DNA of 64,000 bases from Meconema thalassinum (Eukaryota; Arthropoda; Insecta; Orthoptera; Tettigoniidae), in the NCBI GenBank assembly GCA_946902985.2, contig OX336388.2:367833387-367897386 (forward strand), given 5' to 3'. The notes beneath the pieces were generated by a model. It did not search any database, was not told where the DNA came from, and saw nothing but the letters and a program-made list of their open reading frames with translations. A program made the position numbers and the translations under genes. This document shows positions 34,422 through 46,200 of this stretch, one piece after another. The stretch's first letter is position 1; the number at the start of each line of letters is the position of its first letter.

Positions 34422-37165
34422 ATATGTATGTCCTAAAGTTATATATATATTGTTACATGAAGATTATTGTGTACGTGTAGCATTCAAACTTAAATCGCAT
34501 GATTTAGACACAAGAAATAAAAACGAGATTTTAAAATTTCGCACAGCTGCCATCTTGTGGTTATGGAAACAATTGAAATAAATTAGATGCCAGTGGATTA
34601 ATATTTGTTTAAGGGTTTACTGTAGTAAGTTTCACTGCACTCGGATGGTTAAATTGCGAGAAACGTCCATGTGAATATTTATACTTCGCGTCTCGGCCAT
34701 GTTGGATTTGTGATCACCAGGTTATTGAAAGTCCTATAGGTGAACTTATGTTCATACCCCTATGAACATAAAAAAAATTCCGTTTGATTTCTATAATAGA
34801 TTCGTAGATATTCAAAGCCGTCTAAATATTTCGGATGGTCGCCATGTTCGATTGTTAAATGTATAGGCGATAGAGTCATGTACCATTAAAGGAAAATTAT
34901 TGCATAGGTTCATTATTCAAACTTTCACTTCGATCGCACGATAACGACATAAGATATAAACATTTAATTTTAAAATTCACACAGCCGCCATCTTGAGGTT
35001 ATTCAATCAATTGAACTTAATTAGATACCAGTGCATTATAATATGCATAAACATAACCTGTACCAAATTCATTGCGTTTGGAACATTAAATCGCGAGAAA
35101 GGTCTATTTAAAATTTTTAAATTCGCCTGGCCACAATGTTCATGTTGTAGTTAACCGGTCTTTAAAAGTATTTTGGATGAACTTCCAGTAGTGCCCTTTA
35201 TCTCCGTACAAAATTTCAGGGTGATACCTCTAATAGTTTCAGAGGTATAGAATGCCAGTGAAATATTTCGCACAGCCGCCATCTTGTGGTTATGTAAACA
35301 ATTCAACGAAGATAGATGTTGGTACGTTACATTGTATATAAACATACACTACACCAAGTTTTATTGCGTTTGGTTGGTTAAATCCCGAGAAACGTCTATT
35401 TAAATGTCGCAACTTCGCTTGGCTGCCATGTTGGTTTTGTAGTTACCAGTTTGTCAAAAGTCACATAGGTGAACTTCTAGTAGTTCCCTTTATCTCCATA
35501 AAGAAATTCCAGGGTGATATCGGTGAAAGTTTCGGACATATTGAATGCTGGTGACATATTTTGCACAGAAGCTATGTTGGATTGTTCAGACGTAACAACA
35601 TTTGAAGGGCACGGTCGGGGTCGTCCTGAATAGTGCTATGAACTTACCGAGTTTCATTGAAATCGCACCAGCCGTTTGGAAGTTATTATGGGGGACACAC
35701 ACACAATCACACACGCACACACACACGGACAAAAGGTGATCGCATAAGCCTTTTTTTTTTCAAGATTGTAAATAGGCTAAAAATGAGGAAACATTAGTCT
35801 TAAGAGATCGACCCGGGAAAATGTGTGTCTGTCTGTTTGTCCTTCGGTCTGGCTGTGTGTGTGTGTCCTCCCTCCTATCAACTCTTAAATGCAACAGCTA
35901 TACAAACCAAATTTGGTAGGAGTGAATATCTCACGGCCATATTTGAAATTGACGTCAGTGTTACCAACTGCTGAAAAATCTCAATTGAAATTTGATCTCT
36001 ATATTCGGTATCTCAGAAGTTATGCATGCGAACTATTCAAAAATTGGCACACATATAGATAATAACATTCCACATTAATTTTCTGAAGTCTATATATGCC
36101 AGTGTTGCCAACATGATTCTAAGCTTGCCGATAAGTCCATATTTTAAATGCATGTAACTTCTATACTTTTGATTGGATTTGAACCAAATTTCGTATGTAC
36201 TAAATGTACTACAGTAGATATGACTGCGCGTATTCTAACGAGCCACCAGGTCTGCCAACTCTTAATAAATGCTCTATCTATGTTTTAACCCTAATATCAA
36301 TATATCAGGAAATTTGCAAGTCAACATCTCTAAATTTTGCACACGTATAGTAACTGACATTCTATCTTAGCTTGGTGAAACTTATATTCATCAGTGCTGC
36401 CAACACGAATCTAAGCCTGCTGATGTGTCCAGTTTTTAAATGCATATAACTTCTATACTGACAAATGGATTACAACCGTATTTCGTATGTGCTTTGAGTA
36501 GCATAACAGTTACGATTTTGCATATTCCTAAGAACTAGCAGGGCTGCCAACTGATAATAAATTCTCTATCTATTTGTTTAATCCTAATATCAACATATCA
36601 TAAAGTATGCAAGCCATCAGCTCTAAACTTTGCACACGTATAGTACCTGACATTGTATATTAATTTAGTGTAACTAATATACCTCAGCGCTGCCAAAGTG
36701 TTTCTAAGCTTTCTGATAGTTTCAATTTTTAATTGGATGTAACTTCTATACTAACAAATGGATTTTATCCAAAATTGGCACTATAATCGATCGTAATATT
36801 TCAGATTACTTCTGAGCAATACATACATGACATTGTTCCCAACTTGATTTTACACGCACTGATATATCCAATATCAAACAGTATGTAACGTCCATACTAT
36901 CCATTAGACTTCAAACAAATTTTGTATGTGCATTCTATACCTTAAGAGATGGAACTAAGAATATATTCAGAGTCACCAGGGCTGCCAACTGTAATAAGTT
37001 ACTCTATTAGGCTACACTATTTCAGGTTTACTTCAAATTGCAGTACTTGTAAATTTTAGAATTACCAACTTGATTTTGTCATTTTTCTAGATAGGTGTAT
37101 ATAGATTGGCATGAATCTTAAATTTTAAGAAAAGTAGGCTCTTTAGTTCGTCACGGAACTACTTG

Positions 37166-37840
37166 TTAGTTCTGACAACGTCCAGTAAACAATGATTGCC
37201 TTGAAGCCATTTTACAGTGTTGCCTTATTGGCAATTAACATTATAACTTTCAGTTGATCGACACAAAATAATTCCAATTACTGGAATATGTGAAAAATAA
37301 CCGGAAATAAATTACTAGTGATTAAGATGATGAGGATGGTAATTGTTGTTTTAAGGGGCCAAACATCTAGGTTATCGGCCCCCGTGATTTAGATTATGGA
37401 CTATTGAATACGAAGAGAACTTAACTATGACATGTTTCGCTCGTTATCAGATCCAAATCTGCAAGACAGTAGCTATACAATAGTACATTATGCAACTCTT
37501 CTATCATGGCAATAATTAAGACACGAGTACGTTTATAAATCGAGCGTACGCGAGTTTTATAATTTCCATACGAGTGTCTTAATTACCTTTTTATAGGCGA
37601 GTTGCATACGACTGTTTATGTTCGACGATAATTATTATAACTATTTTATATTCGAACATAAATATTCATAAATATCTGTCGAGATTTTGCCAATTTTATG
37701 TACTGAACTGAGCGCATGGGACGCAGAGAATACCTTGTATTTTTGACCATGGCCTCCTCGATTACCCCACTATGACACTAGGCCACGCAGTGAAATTTTA
37801 AATTTGAAGACCTTGGAACTCGGCGCAGGTGCAATGCTTT
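37166..37840. other. unassigned sequence with a short repeat fragment
   Basis: Contains GTTGTTTTAAGGGGCCAAAC at 37345-37364 and the following 20 bp, shared with 25592. A potential snap-back pair around 37515-37600 (ATTAAGACACGAGTACG and CGAGTGTCTTAATTACC) is notable. No gene. Confidence 0.35.
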
Positions 37841-38040
37841 CCTTACCTAATTGGTCGACAACTGTTCCTTGAGCTCTGATTGGTGGGAGAATCTGTCCCA
37901 TAATGAAAACATGTACTTTAATCAGCCTCATTTTAGTACAGTTTTCTGACGTATAATATTTACATTTAGACATCGTCGAACATAAAACACTATTTAACCT
38001 ACAGTGACAACCACAGGCAGTCTCTGCCCTACAAAAACAA
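37841..38040 (+). repeat. dispersed repeat D1, copy 2
   Basis: Same orientation and block order as 1480-1690: CTCTGATTGGTGGGAGAA, TACAGTTTTCTGACGTATAA, CATCGTCGAACATAAA. Confidence 0.5.
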
Positions 38041-38374
38041 AATGCAAACACCAATGTCAACAAAACACTTAGTAGTCCTAAGTGTGGTAATTCTTACTGA
38101 TAAATATTAAAGCATTATGTACCAGAAAAAAAGAACTATTTATTTTAATGTTGCAAAACATGGAACTGACGATCCCATCAACAAAAAAAATATTCCTCCC
38201 CCAAACGAATCTATGAGGGTGTAGCTAGTGCTGCTGTAATACACTTACGCAATAAGCCCTAAACTACGCGAAAATGATCTACAAGTACTCCGCTGTGCTG
38301 ATGGTAGAAAGCTAGAACTACAACATAGGGAATAGTGTTTTTAGGTAGATTTCATTAGAAAGCTAACTATTGCA
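38041..38374. other. unassigned sequence
   Basis: No feature recognised. Confidence 0.3.
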
Positions 38375-39050
38375 ATGGGTACCATGTTTCGACTTCCGGA
38401 AAATGTCGACATATCTTCGCGTTTCACATCTCCTACACCCAAAAACCACCGTCAGTTCAAAAGATTATATATAATTTATGTATATATGTATAGATATCAG
38501 TTTCTTGTGGACACGATAACTGCCGTAATTTTGCACCAATCACTTTGCATTTTTACATAATATGTATCCCCTTCAAATGTCGGTCGAGTTCGTTAATGGG
38601 CAAAATTGGTCGAAGGGGGTGAAAATGTTTTTGCTTTTCATTTTCGAAAACGTCAAATATCGCTATAACTCTCTAATACGTGAAATATCGAATCCATTCA
38701 AAGTTCATAATATGTGTCGGATAAGTGCCAAATATTTATGTTTGAAAAGTTTTGATAGCACCAACCATTGACCAAAGGGGTGGAAAAAAGTGGGCTTTTC
38801 GGGACACAATATTCATATCACGCTTAATAGGCACAATATCAAAACCTTACAAAATGGAAAATATTCCCCTAATAATTACCTAAAACTTTGTCTGAAAGAA
38901 ATTTTGATCTCACCCACCATTACGCCAAGGGATGAGAAAAATGATTTCGGAATTAAAGAAAATGCCAAGTGTCATCAAAGGTTACCATGACAACGCTTCT
39001 AAATTGATGAGGGATGAGCTATCAGAGGTTGCCATGACAACGCACTTGCA
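38375..39050 (+). repeat. dispersed repeat X, uninterrupted copy
   Basis: Inverted relative of 58134-58686 plus 63952-64000. Shared blocks include AGATATCAGTTTCTTGTGGACACGATA (as shorter phrases), CCATTGACCAAAGGGGTGG, ACGCCAAGGGATGAGAAAAA and AATTGATGAGGGATGAGC. No ORF conserved between copies; class unknown. The site TATACATATATACATAAATT (about 38485-38465, minus strand) corresponds to the target of two insertions in the other copy. Confidence 0.65.
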
Positions 39051-39099
39051 CGAGATCACATTCATTTTTTTTCCATCTGACTTGTGGGAAAAGGCTAAC

Positions 39100-39265
39100 T
39101 TGTAGCATGCTGAACTTCTATCAAGATCTTTGGTTCAAAACCGGCCAAAGTCGTCGGATTTTCTAAGAGCGCTAAAAATCCGTCAGCATGCTTTCCTTTG
39201 GAGGGGAAGTTCCAACGTTCGTTGCAAGTTGCTGGTTGTGGTGGCATCTAGTAGCCAAGTTCAGA
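39100..39265 (+). mobile_element. SINE family C, partial
   Basis: Shares TAGCATGCTGAAC, GTTCAAAACCGG, GTCGTCGGATTTTC and GTTCCAACGTTCG with the reverse copies at 24701 and 52990. Confidence 0.55.
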
Positions 39266-39289
39266 GTTAGGTGTCGTTGACGTTAGTAT

Positions 39290-39490
39290 ATGGTACAAAA
39301 TTAGGAACTACTACTTAAAATTGACCGTCTTCAGACCTTACATGAATTACAGACTATTACAGTCATCACAATTAACACCGTTTATCAGACAGATTCCACA
39401 CACACCCAATGTACACGGGGTTACATGACCACGTTGTCACAGCCCCTAAACTGAGGAACCAACAAACATCTCTACGGGAGATAAAATTTT
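39290..39490 (+). mobile_element. SINE family B tail
   Basis: Only the 3' part: TCATCACAATTAACACCG, TATCAGACAGATTCCACAC, GTACACGGGGTTACATGACC. The same tail lies at 53950-54110. Confidence 0.5.
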
Positions 39491-39554
39491 GCATGAAGAA
39501 GTAACCGACATCAGTTCCAACCCTTGCATAAGGACATTGTCGTCACAAGTATAA

Positions 39555-39715
39555 CATGATGTTCAGTAAAGAACATATAGCCTACTCTTTCCTAAATGCA
39601 AGGTTTTAGTTAAAACTCTTTGTCCTCTTCAAGAAGTATAATTGAATGTTGGTTGTATTAGCTTGTTGAAATACAACATGCTATACGGATATTAAACGTT
39701 GATTGATTGAATCAA
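39555..39715 (-). mobile_element. HINE-A 3' end
   Basis: CATGATGTTCAGTAAAGAAC then ATATAGCCTACTCTTTCC, preceded by AA. The terminal CAAG is mutated to CATG. The adjoining ATTGAATGTTGGTTGTA and TTGAAATACAACATGCTATA match the 3' region of 1-646. The rest of the element is missing. Confidence 0.55.
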
Positions 39716-40060
39716 CATCTGAATTATATATACACACACTGATACAGCCATCACAATAGCACAGGTCATGAGACAAAATTCAACACTGACCCAAGTACAC
39801 GAGGCTAAATGACCATGATGCCCATGCATCTCAAATGAAACAACAACAACAACAACAACAACATCTCCTTACCCAAATCCTTACTCGTATAAAAGTTCAT
39901 ACAATAGTAAGCCTACATACGTCACAATGACACAGGTTATCATACAACGTCTACACACGCACCCAAGTACACGGGGCTACAAGGCCATGACGCCGCAAAA
40001 CCCCTAAAGAATCAACAACAAAAATAACAACAACAACAATAGACTCTACCGCGGATAAAG
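39716..40060 (+). mobile_element. two SINE family B tail fragments with CAA microsatellites
   Basis: GTACACGAGGCTAAATGACC (39796) and GTACACGGGGCTACAAGGCC (39966) are repeated tails, each followed by CAACAACAAC runs (39839-39862; 40013-40041). Confidence 0.45.
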
Positions 40061-40204
40061 GACAAAGAATTTTAATCGCTCCAGTCGAGTGTTGAAATTT
40101 GTGGTGTTATGAGTACAGCATTTTATATAATATTTTTGATTGCAAATACACACAATATATGCTTAACATTATAATGTGTGAGAAGTTATGAATCAATAAA
40201 TAAA

Positions 40205-40300
40205 AAAACGAAGAAAAAATATTCGAACGGATAGAGGTTCGAACCAGGGCAAGCCGGACTCTGAGGCTAGACCGCTACCACTGCGCCACGGATGTGATAC
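40205..40300 (-). mobile_element. tRNA-related fragment (SINE head)
   Basis: The minus strand reads ATCCGTGGCGCAGTGGTAGC..CTGGTTCGAACC, with box A and box B spaced as in tRNA genes, but the acceptor stem does not pair, so it is a tRNA-derived repeat rather than a gene. A related arrangement is at 56762-56830. Confidence 0.45.
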
Positions 40301-40402
40301 AATAATCTAATATAATTAGCTCCTTTAGTACAAATGTATCTTTTTTGTGATGAAATCAACGATTTCGCTAACGTTTTTGGCCCTTCTATAAACCATTTGA
40401 TA

Positions 40403-40643
40403 CCGGCCGCGGTGGCCGAGAGCGCTAAAGCGCTACCTCGTGCCTCGCTGGCATCGGGAGAGCGTGGGTTCGAATCCCTCCTCGGCCGTCCTGAAAATGG
40501 TTTTCTTGGTTTCCCATTTTCATCACCAGGCAAATGCCGGCACGTTTCCTTTCAATAGGTCCACGGCCGATTTCCTTCCTATATCACTTCCCTGACCCGT
40601 CCTGAAAAGAAAAGTACATGGCCATTGGCTGCATTAATAAAAT
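40403..40643 (+). mobile_element. class II tRNA-headed SINE family F
   Basis: Flanked by perfect 16-bp duplications TATAAACCATTTGATA (40387-40402 and 40644-40659). The head CGGCCGCGGTGGCCGAGAGC / GCTAAAGCGCTACCTCG with GTGGGTTCGAATCCC has the length expected of a Ser/Leu-type tRNA with a long variable arm. The body (TTTTCTTGGTTTCCCATTTTCA) resembles SINE family B. Tail AATAAAAT. Confidence 0.85.
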
Positions 40644-40659
40644 TATAAACCATTTGATA

Positions 40660-41039
40660 TTAAATAGGTATTATTTCGTTCATAACATTCCTAAAAGGAT
40701 ATAACCTTACGCAGTTACGGATATATATGGATTTACGAGCACAGATAGCGGCCATTTTGTCTACGGGACGTCACGACTCGCAACGATATTGTATCGTCAA
40801 TCGGACCTGTTAAGTCACTTCTACGGTTACATATTCTATTATAATGGGCTAATATCCTACCGGTCACCTCCTTGAGGACAGTTTTAACCTCCATATGTAG
40901 ACTACTATAAGCTGGATTGTTGAGATCAGGCCTTGTTTAATCGTAAGTTACGGTTGGGGTATAATACTGGCATGATTCATACATCCACCATCCTGAAACT
41001 ATTTGGCTGATGACCCTGTAGTTTGGACAAAATCTGTTT
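40660..41039. other. unassigned sequence
   Basis: AT-rich; no gene or defined repeat. Confidence 0.3.
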
Positions 41040-41529
41040 CCCACATTAAGGTATATTGTTGCAAAATTTTGTAGAGATCGGATGATTAGGTTAGTCGAAA
41101 TTTGATTTAAGCTCAGAACATTTGGGCGGGCGCCATTTCGTTTTTGTTATGATGGTGGCGATATACAACATGACACTGAGTTTTGCCTTGCTAGTGCTAT
41201 CTCTGTGCCAAAGGCGATTCGATTTGGGTTTCGTTGTGTTTGAATTGATAGGGGGAATCGATTTGCACACATACAAGACCACCATCTGCAAACTATTGGG
41301 CTGATGACCCTGTAGTTTGGTCAAAAGATGCTTCCCATATGAAGGTATGTAGTTGCAAAATTTGGTAGAGATCAGATGATTAGGTTAGTCGTAATTTGAA
41401 TTAAGCTTTGAATATTTGGGTGGCCGCCATTACGTTTCCGTCAAGATGGCGGTGATATAAAACATGACACTGAGGTGCCCTTTCATAGTGCTACCTCTGT
41501 ACCAAATTGCGTTCAATTCGGTGTCACCT
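41040..41529 (-). mobile_element. HINE-A fragment joined to HINE-C
   Basis: Reverse copy with two units (TTTGGTAGAGATCGGATGAT near 41069; TTTGGTAGAGATCAGATGAT near 41360). Its 5' end is lost where the sequence passes at about 41530 directly into HINE-C. Confidence 0.6.
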
Positions 41530-42891
41530 TGTTCGGGCAAATGTGTGTCTGTCTGTCTGTCTGGCCTTCTGTCTGTCTGGCTGTGCATGTATCCCCTCCT
41601 ATCAACTCCTAAACGGCTGCAGCAATCGAAACAAAATTTGGTAGGAGTAAAGATTTATACCTGAATATCTCACGGCCATAATTGAAAATGATGTGCTACC
41701 AACTGCTGAAAAATCGCAATTGAAATTTGAGCTCCATGTTGGATATCTTGGAAGGTATGAAAGGGAGCTATTTCAAAATTGGCACACGTATAGATAATAA
41801 TATTTTAGTTTAATTTCCAGGAGACCATATATGGCCGTGATGCCAAAATGATTATAAGCCTGCTGATTGGTCCAAATTTTAAATGCATATAACGTCTACA
41901 CTATCAATTGGATTTCAACCAAATTTCGTATGTGCTATGTGTACATAAACAGATATAACTGAGCGTATTCTTAAGAGCCACCAGGGCTGCCAACTGTTAA
42001 TAAATGCTCTCAATTTTTTTTATCCAAATACCCATATATCAGAAAGTATGCAAGCCGACAGGTTTAAACTATGCACACGTATAGTACTTGACATTCTATA
42101 TTAATTTGGAGTAACTTATATACGTCAGTGCTACCATCATGATTCTAAGCCTGCTGAGAAGTCCAACTTTAAATACATGTAACTTCTATACTATCATTTG
42201 GATTTCAAGTAAATTTCGTGTGTGCTATGTGTGCCATAACAGGTATGACTAAGCGTATTCTTAAGAGCTACCAGGGCTGCCAACTGTTAATAAATGCTGT
42301 CTCTATTTTTGTTACCCTAATATCAATATATCAGCATGTATGCTAGCCAATAGCTCTAAACTTTGCACATGTATAGTACCTGGTATTCTAGATTAATTTG
42401 GAGTAACTAATAAACGTCAGTGCTGCCATCATGATTCTTAGCCTGCTGATAGGTCCAATATTAAAATGCATGTGACTTCTATACTAACTAATGGATTTGT
42501 TTCAAAATTGGCACAACAATAGATCGTATTATTTCAGATTATTTCTGACCAATACATGGATGACATTGTTGCCAACATGATTTTACGCGCGCTGTTAGAT
42601 CCAATGTTTAACTGCATGTAACGTGCACGCTATCCATTGGACTTACCCAATTTTTGTATTCTGTAACTTAAGAGATGGAACTAAGAATATATTCAGTCAC
42701 CAGGGCTGCCAACTGTAGTTCTCTATTAGGCTACATTATGCCAGGTATACAGGATTTTGAACTAATTAGAAATGTCGATATTACCAACTTAATTTCGTCA
42801 TTATTCTAGATAGATCCAAATGGATTAATCATTGGCATGAATCTGAAATTTTAAGAAAAGTAGGCTCTTTAGTTCGTCACGGAACTTCTTG
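41530..42891 (+). mobile_element. HINE-C, lacking the first ~50 bp
   Basis: Begins at GTTCGGGCAAATGTGTGTCT, equivalent to the region after the missing 5' hairpin, and runs through CTGCCAACTGTTAATAAATG units to AAAAGTAGGCTCTTT, AGTTC-GTCACG-GAACT, TCTTG and TT at 42892. Confidence 0.7.
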
Positions 42892-43740
42892 TTTCTATTA
42901 TTAATGTGTTTGTTCAATAACAAAAATTTCATTTATTTCTTAAAGTATTTCGTTTGTTCTAACGATAAAATACATAGAGGCCATTCATTTATGTCAAACA
43001 AACCTTTTCGAAAAATTCTTAGTTTTGGGAATATAGCTCACTTAAAAAAATCAACTTTTTTGAAAAAAAAATCAGAAAATTCCACGTTTTGTTGTAAAAA
43101 TAAAAGACATAAATAACTTTTGTTTTAGTCTATATAAGTTAGTTAGTAAGTCTATATAATTAAGTTGCTTGGTTTTGGAAATATCGCCATTTTCAAAATA
43201 TTTTTTGGCAAAATTTGAAAAATACAATATTTTTCTACTAAGAGTGGGAGAGAGATTGGTGTAGGAGTTAACATATGACTTTATACGATTTTTACTTTAA
43301 ACATATAGCCTATTTTCCCAATTCAACATTTTTGGAAAAAAGAATACAATATTTTTGTACTGAGAGTGGGATAGTTGTAAATGTAAGAGTTGAGAGTTAA
43401 TCATTAACGTTAACTTACAGTACTTTGGATTTTTGGAATTTTAGTGTGTTGTTGTTGCTTACAAACATGGCGGTAAGCACTATGGTGCCATTAAAGGGCT
43501 GAGATATTTTCTAAGATCAAGATAAAAAAGCCACTAAATATATCGACAAAGTAACTCGTCAAATGTCTACAGGCGGCTCAGACAACCACAATTGGTGTAA
43601 GTAAAATCTGTATCTAGAATTTTACTCTGAGTTCCTCGGATTTGAGTAGCTTTTATAAAAGCAAGAATCTCTCGAAAAGTTTTGAGATAATATAAACTGA
43701 AAAATTTCATTGGACGTATAATGACAAAATATACACTCAG
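42892..43740. other. unassigned AT-rich sequence
   Basis: Long A and T runs (43045-43110, 43190-43240). The phrase ACAATATTTTTCTACTAAGAGTGGGA near 43226 recurs diverged near 43346, indicating an internal duplication. No gene. Confidence 0.3.
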
Positions 43741-43751
43741 TAAAACAAATA

Positions 43752-44410
43752 TTGGAATGCATCCGAAATAAATCAGAAACCTCTATGGACATCAAATTGG
43801 CATATGAAAAACTAAAGGAAGTAGGAGACTTCTGTTACTTCGGAAGCAAAATAACCAGTGATGGACGAAGCAAAGAGGATATAAAACGTAGGTTAGCTCA
43901 GGCAAGGAAAGCATTTCTACAGAAAAGGAATCTGTTGACATCGAATATAGATTTAGGTATTAGGAACTCATTTTTGAAGGCCTTTGTCTGGAGCGTGGCG
44001 CTCTATGGAAGTGAAACTTGGACTATTGGTGCAGCAGAAAAGAGGAGAATTGAAGCGTTTGATATGTGGTGTTACAGGAGAATGATGAAGATCAGATGGG
44101 TTGATAGGGTTACAAACGAAGAGGTATTAAGACTAGTGGGAGAGGAAATATGTTTCTGCCGACTGCTAATGAAGAGACGAGATTGGTTGGTAGGACACAT
44201 AGAAAGACACCCTGTAATAACAAGCTTAGTTATGGAAAGAAAGGTCTAGGACAAGACATGTAGGGCTAGACCAAGGTTAGAATATGTTAAACAGATTGCC
44301 TCGGATGTAGGGTGTGGTAGCTATGGAGAGATGAAACGATTAGCTCAGGACAGGAAGGCATGGATTGCTGCATCAAACCATTCAAAATATTGAAGACTCA
44401 AACAACTACA
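43752..44410 (+). pseudogene. RTE-type LINE ORF2 C-terminal fragment, copy 2
   Basis: Encodes the RTE C-terminal region more fully than copy 1: FCYFGSKITSDGRSKEDI, FLKAFVWSVALYGSETWTIG, RRIEAFDMWCYRRMMKIRW, DRVTNEEVLRLVGEE, then a TAG at 44247-44249 and readable sequence DKTCRARPRLEYVKQIA to a natural TGA at 44391-44393. The 5' end is truncated near 43780, where similarity begins. The 3' tail is GACTCAAACAACTACAAC with no poly(A), typical of RTE. Confidence 0.75.
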
Positions 44411-44720
44411 ACCCTTGGTTTAATTTTGGTCTGTTTGTTGTTAGTTGTGGTTTGCGCCATAACTACTGGAATGACATGAAAATTAGTATTTTTTAATAGG
44501 AGCCAACCCCTACATTAATTTAAACCGAATACACCTATTAACCCATAAGGTACTGTAACAAGTTATAAGACTAATTGAACGTACATTGATGTTCACGGGG
44601 TTGATGACTAATCTATCCCAACCCTCTAACACCAATTAACAAGAAGGCACAATTCAAACCTCCATGAAGTGTATTCTCTCATACTGGTTTCTATTGCATA
44701 TCACAAAATCAAACAAAAAA
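44411..44720. other. unassigned spacer with a SINE-tail-like stretch
   Basis: TGATGTTCACGGGGTTGATGAC at about 44588-44609 resembles SINE tails; nothing else recognised. Confidence 0.3.
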
Positions 44721-46200
44721 CAAGTAGTTCCGTGAAGAACTAAAGCCTATTTTCATATATCCTACTTATGTTAATTGCCTCGATCAACATACAAAATTTC
44801 AGTTCGAATGCTGTATTAGGTTCGTAGATATTGAGAACCGTCTAATATTTCGGATGGTCAACATGTTAGATTTTTATATAATTATGTAGTTCTTAGAGTT
44901 ATGTACTGTTACATGAAGATTATTGTGTACGTAGAGTATTCAAACTTCAATCGCATGATTAGGGCACAAGAAGTAAAAACGAGATTTTAAAATTTCGCAC
45001 AACTGCCATCTTGTTGTTATGGAAACTATTGAAATAAATTAGATACCTGTGGATTATTATTTGTATAGGCATTTACTGTACCAAGTTTCACTGCACTCGG
45101 ATGGTTAAATTGCGAGAAACGTCCATTTAAATATTTATAATTCCCGTCGCCGCCATGTTGGATTAGTGATCAGTAGGTTAATAAAAGTCCTATAGGTGAT
45201 CTTATGTTCATAGCCCCTAAGAACATTAAAAAATTCAGGTTGATTGCTCGAATAGATTCGTAGATATTGAGAACCGTCTAAATATATCGAATGGTCACCA
45301 TGTAGGATTGTTATATGTATAGGCCACAGAGTTATGTACCATTAAAGGAAAATTATAGCGTAGGTTCATTATTCAAACTTACACGTCGATCGCATGATTA
45401 CGACACAAGAAATCAAAACTTAATTTTAAAATTCACACAGCCGCCATCTTGAGGATATATAAACAATTGAACTAAATTAGATACCGGTGCATTACAATGT
45501 GTATAAACATTTGCTGTACCAAGTTTGATTGCGTTTGGATGATTAAATCGCGAGAAAAATCTATTTAAAACTTTCAAATTCGCTTGGCCACCATGTTCGT
45601 TTTGTAGTTAACTGGTTTTCATACGTCTCACAGCGAACTTTTAGTAGTGCCCTTTATCTCCGTACAAAATTTCAGGGTGATATCAGTAATAGTTTCGGAG
45701 ATAAAGAATGCCGGTGAAATAATTCGCACAGCCGCCATCTTGAGGTTATATAAACAATTGAAAGAAATTAGATGTCAGTACATTGCAATGTGCATAAACA
45801 TATACTGTACCAAGTTTCATTGCGTTTGGTTGGTTATATCGTGGGAAACGTCTATATAAAAGTCGCAACTTTGCTTGGCCGCCATGTTGGTTTTGTAGCT
45901 ACCAGGTTTTCGAACGTCTCATAGGTGAACTTCTAGTAGTTCCCTTTATCACCGTACCACATTTCAGTGTGATATCTGTAACTGTTTCGGAGAATATTGA
46001 ATTCTGGTGAAATATTTAGCACAGACGCCATGTTGGATTGGTGATTCGTAAAACAATTTTAAGGGCACGGTCTGGTTCGGCCAAAATTGTGCTATGACCT
46101 TGCCGAGTTTCATACAAATCACTCCAGTCGTTTAAATGTTATTAGAGGCGGACCCACACACATCACACATACACACGGACAAAATGAAAATAGGCTAAAA
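44721..46200 (-). mobile_element. HINE-B, near complete
   Basis: The 3' terminus at left is CAAGTAGTTCCGTGAAGAAC after AAAAAA. CCGCCATCTTG-type phrases recur near 44996, 45435 and 45725 (units of roughly 290 bp). The CA-rich 5' region and AAAATAGGCTAAAA are at 46142-46200. No coding capacity; a fragment resembling ISEIKNAGEIIRT is a repeat shadow. Confidence 0.75.

Larger units (their letters stand above)
29698..35780 (-). mobile_element. HINE-B, near complete, holding the LTR-like element
   Basis: The 3' terminus at the left reads CAAGTAGTTCCGTGAAGAAC preceded by AA (TT on the element strand). The interior resumes at 34422 after the insertion. Units with CGCACAGCCGCCATCTTG follow, and the CA-rich 5' end with AATAGGCTAAAAA lies at 35771-35780. 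Its insertion into HINE-C fits a TT target. Confidence 0.75.
29671..37165 (+). mobile_element. HINE-C, split near its 5' end by a 6-kb nested HINE-B
   Basis: The first 27 bp (TTTTAGCCTACTTTTCTCAT..GCAA) lie at 29671-29697. The continuation AATGAGGAAAC.. then GTCTGTCTGTTTGTCC starts at about 35781, as in the unbroken copy at 15757. The 3' end at 37128-37165 has AAAAGTAGGCTCTTT, AGTTC-GTCACG-GAACT and ACTTG, followed by TT. Confidence 0.7.
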
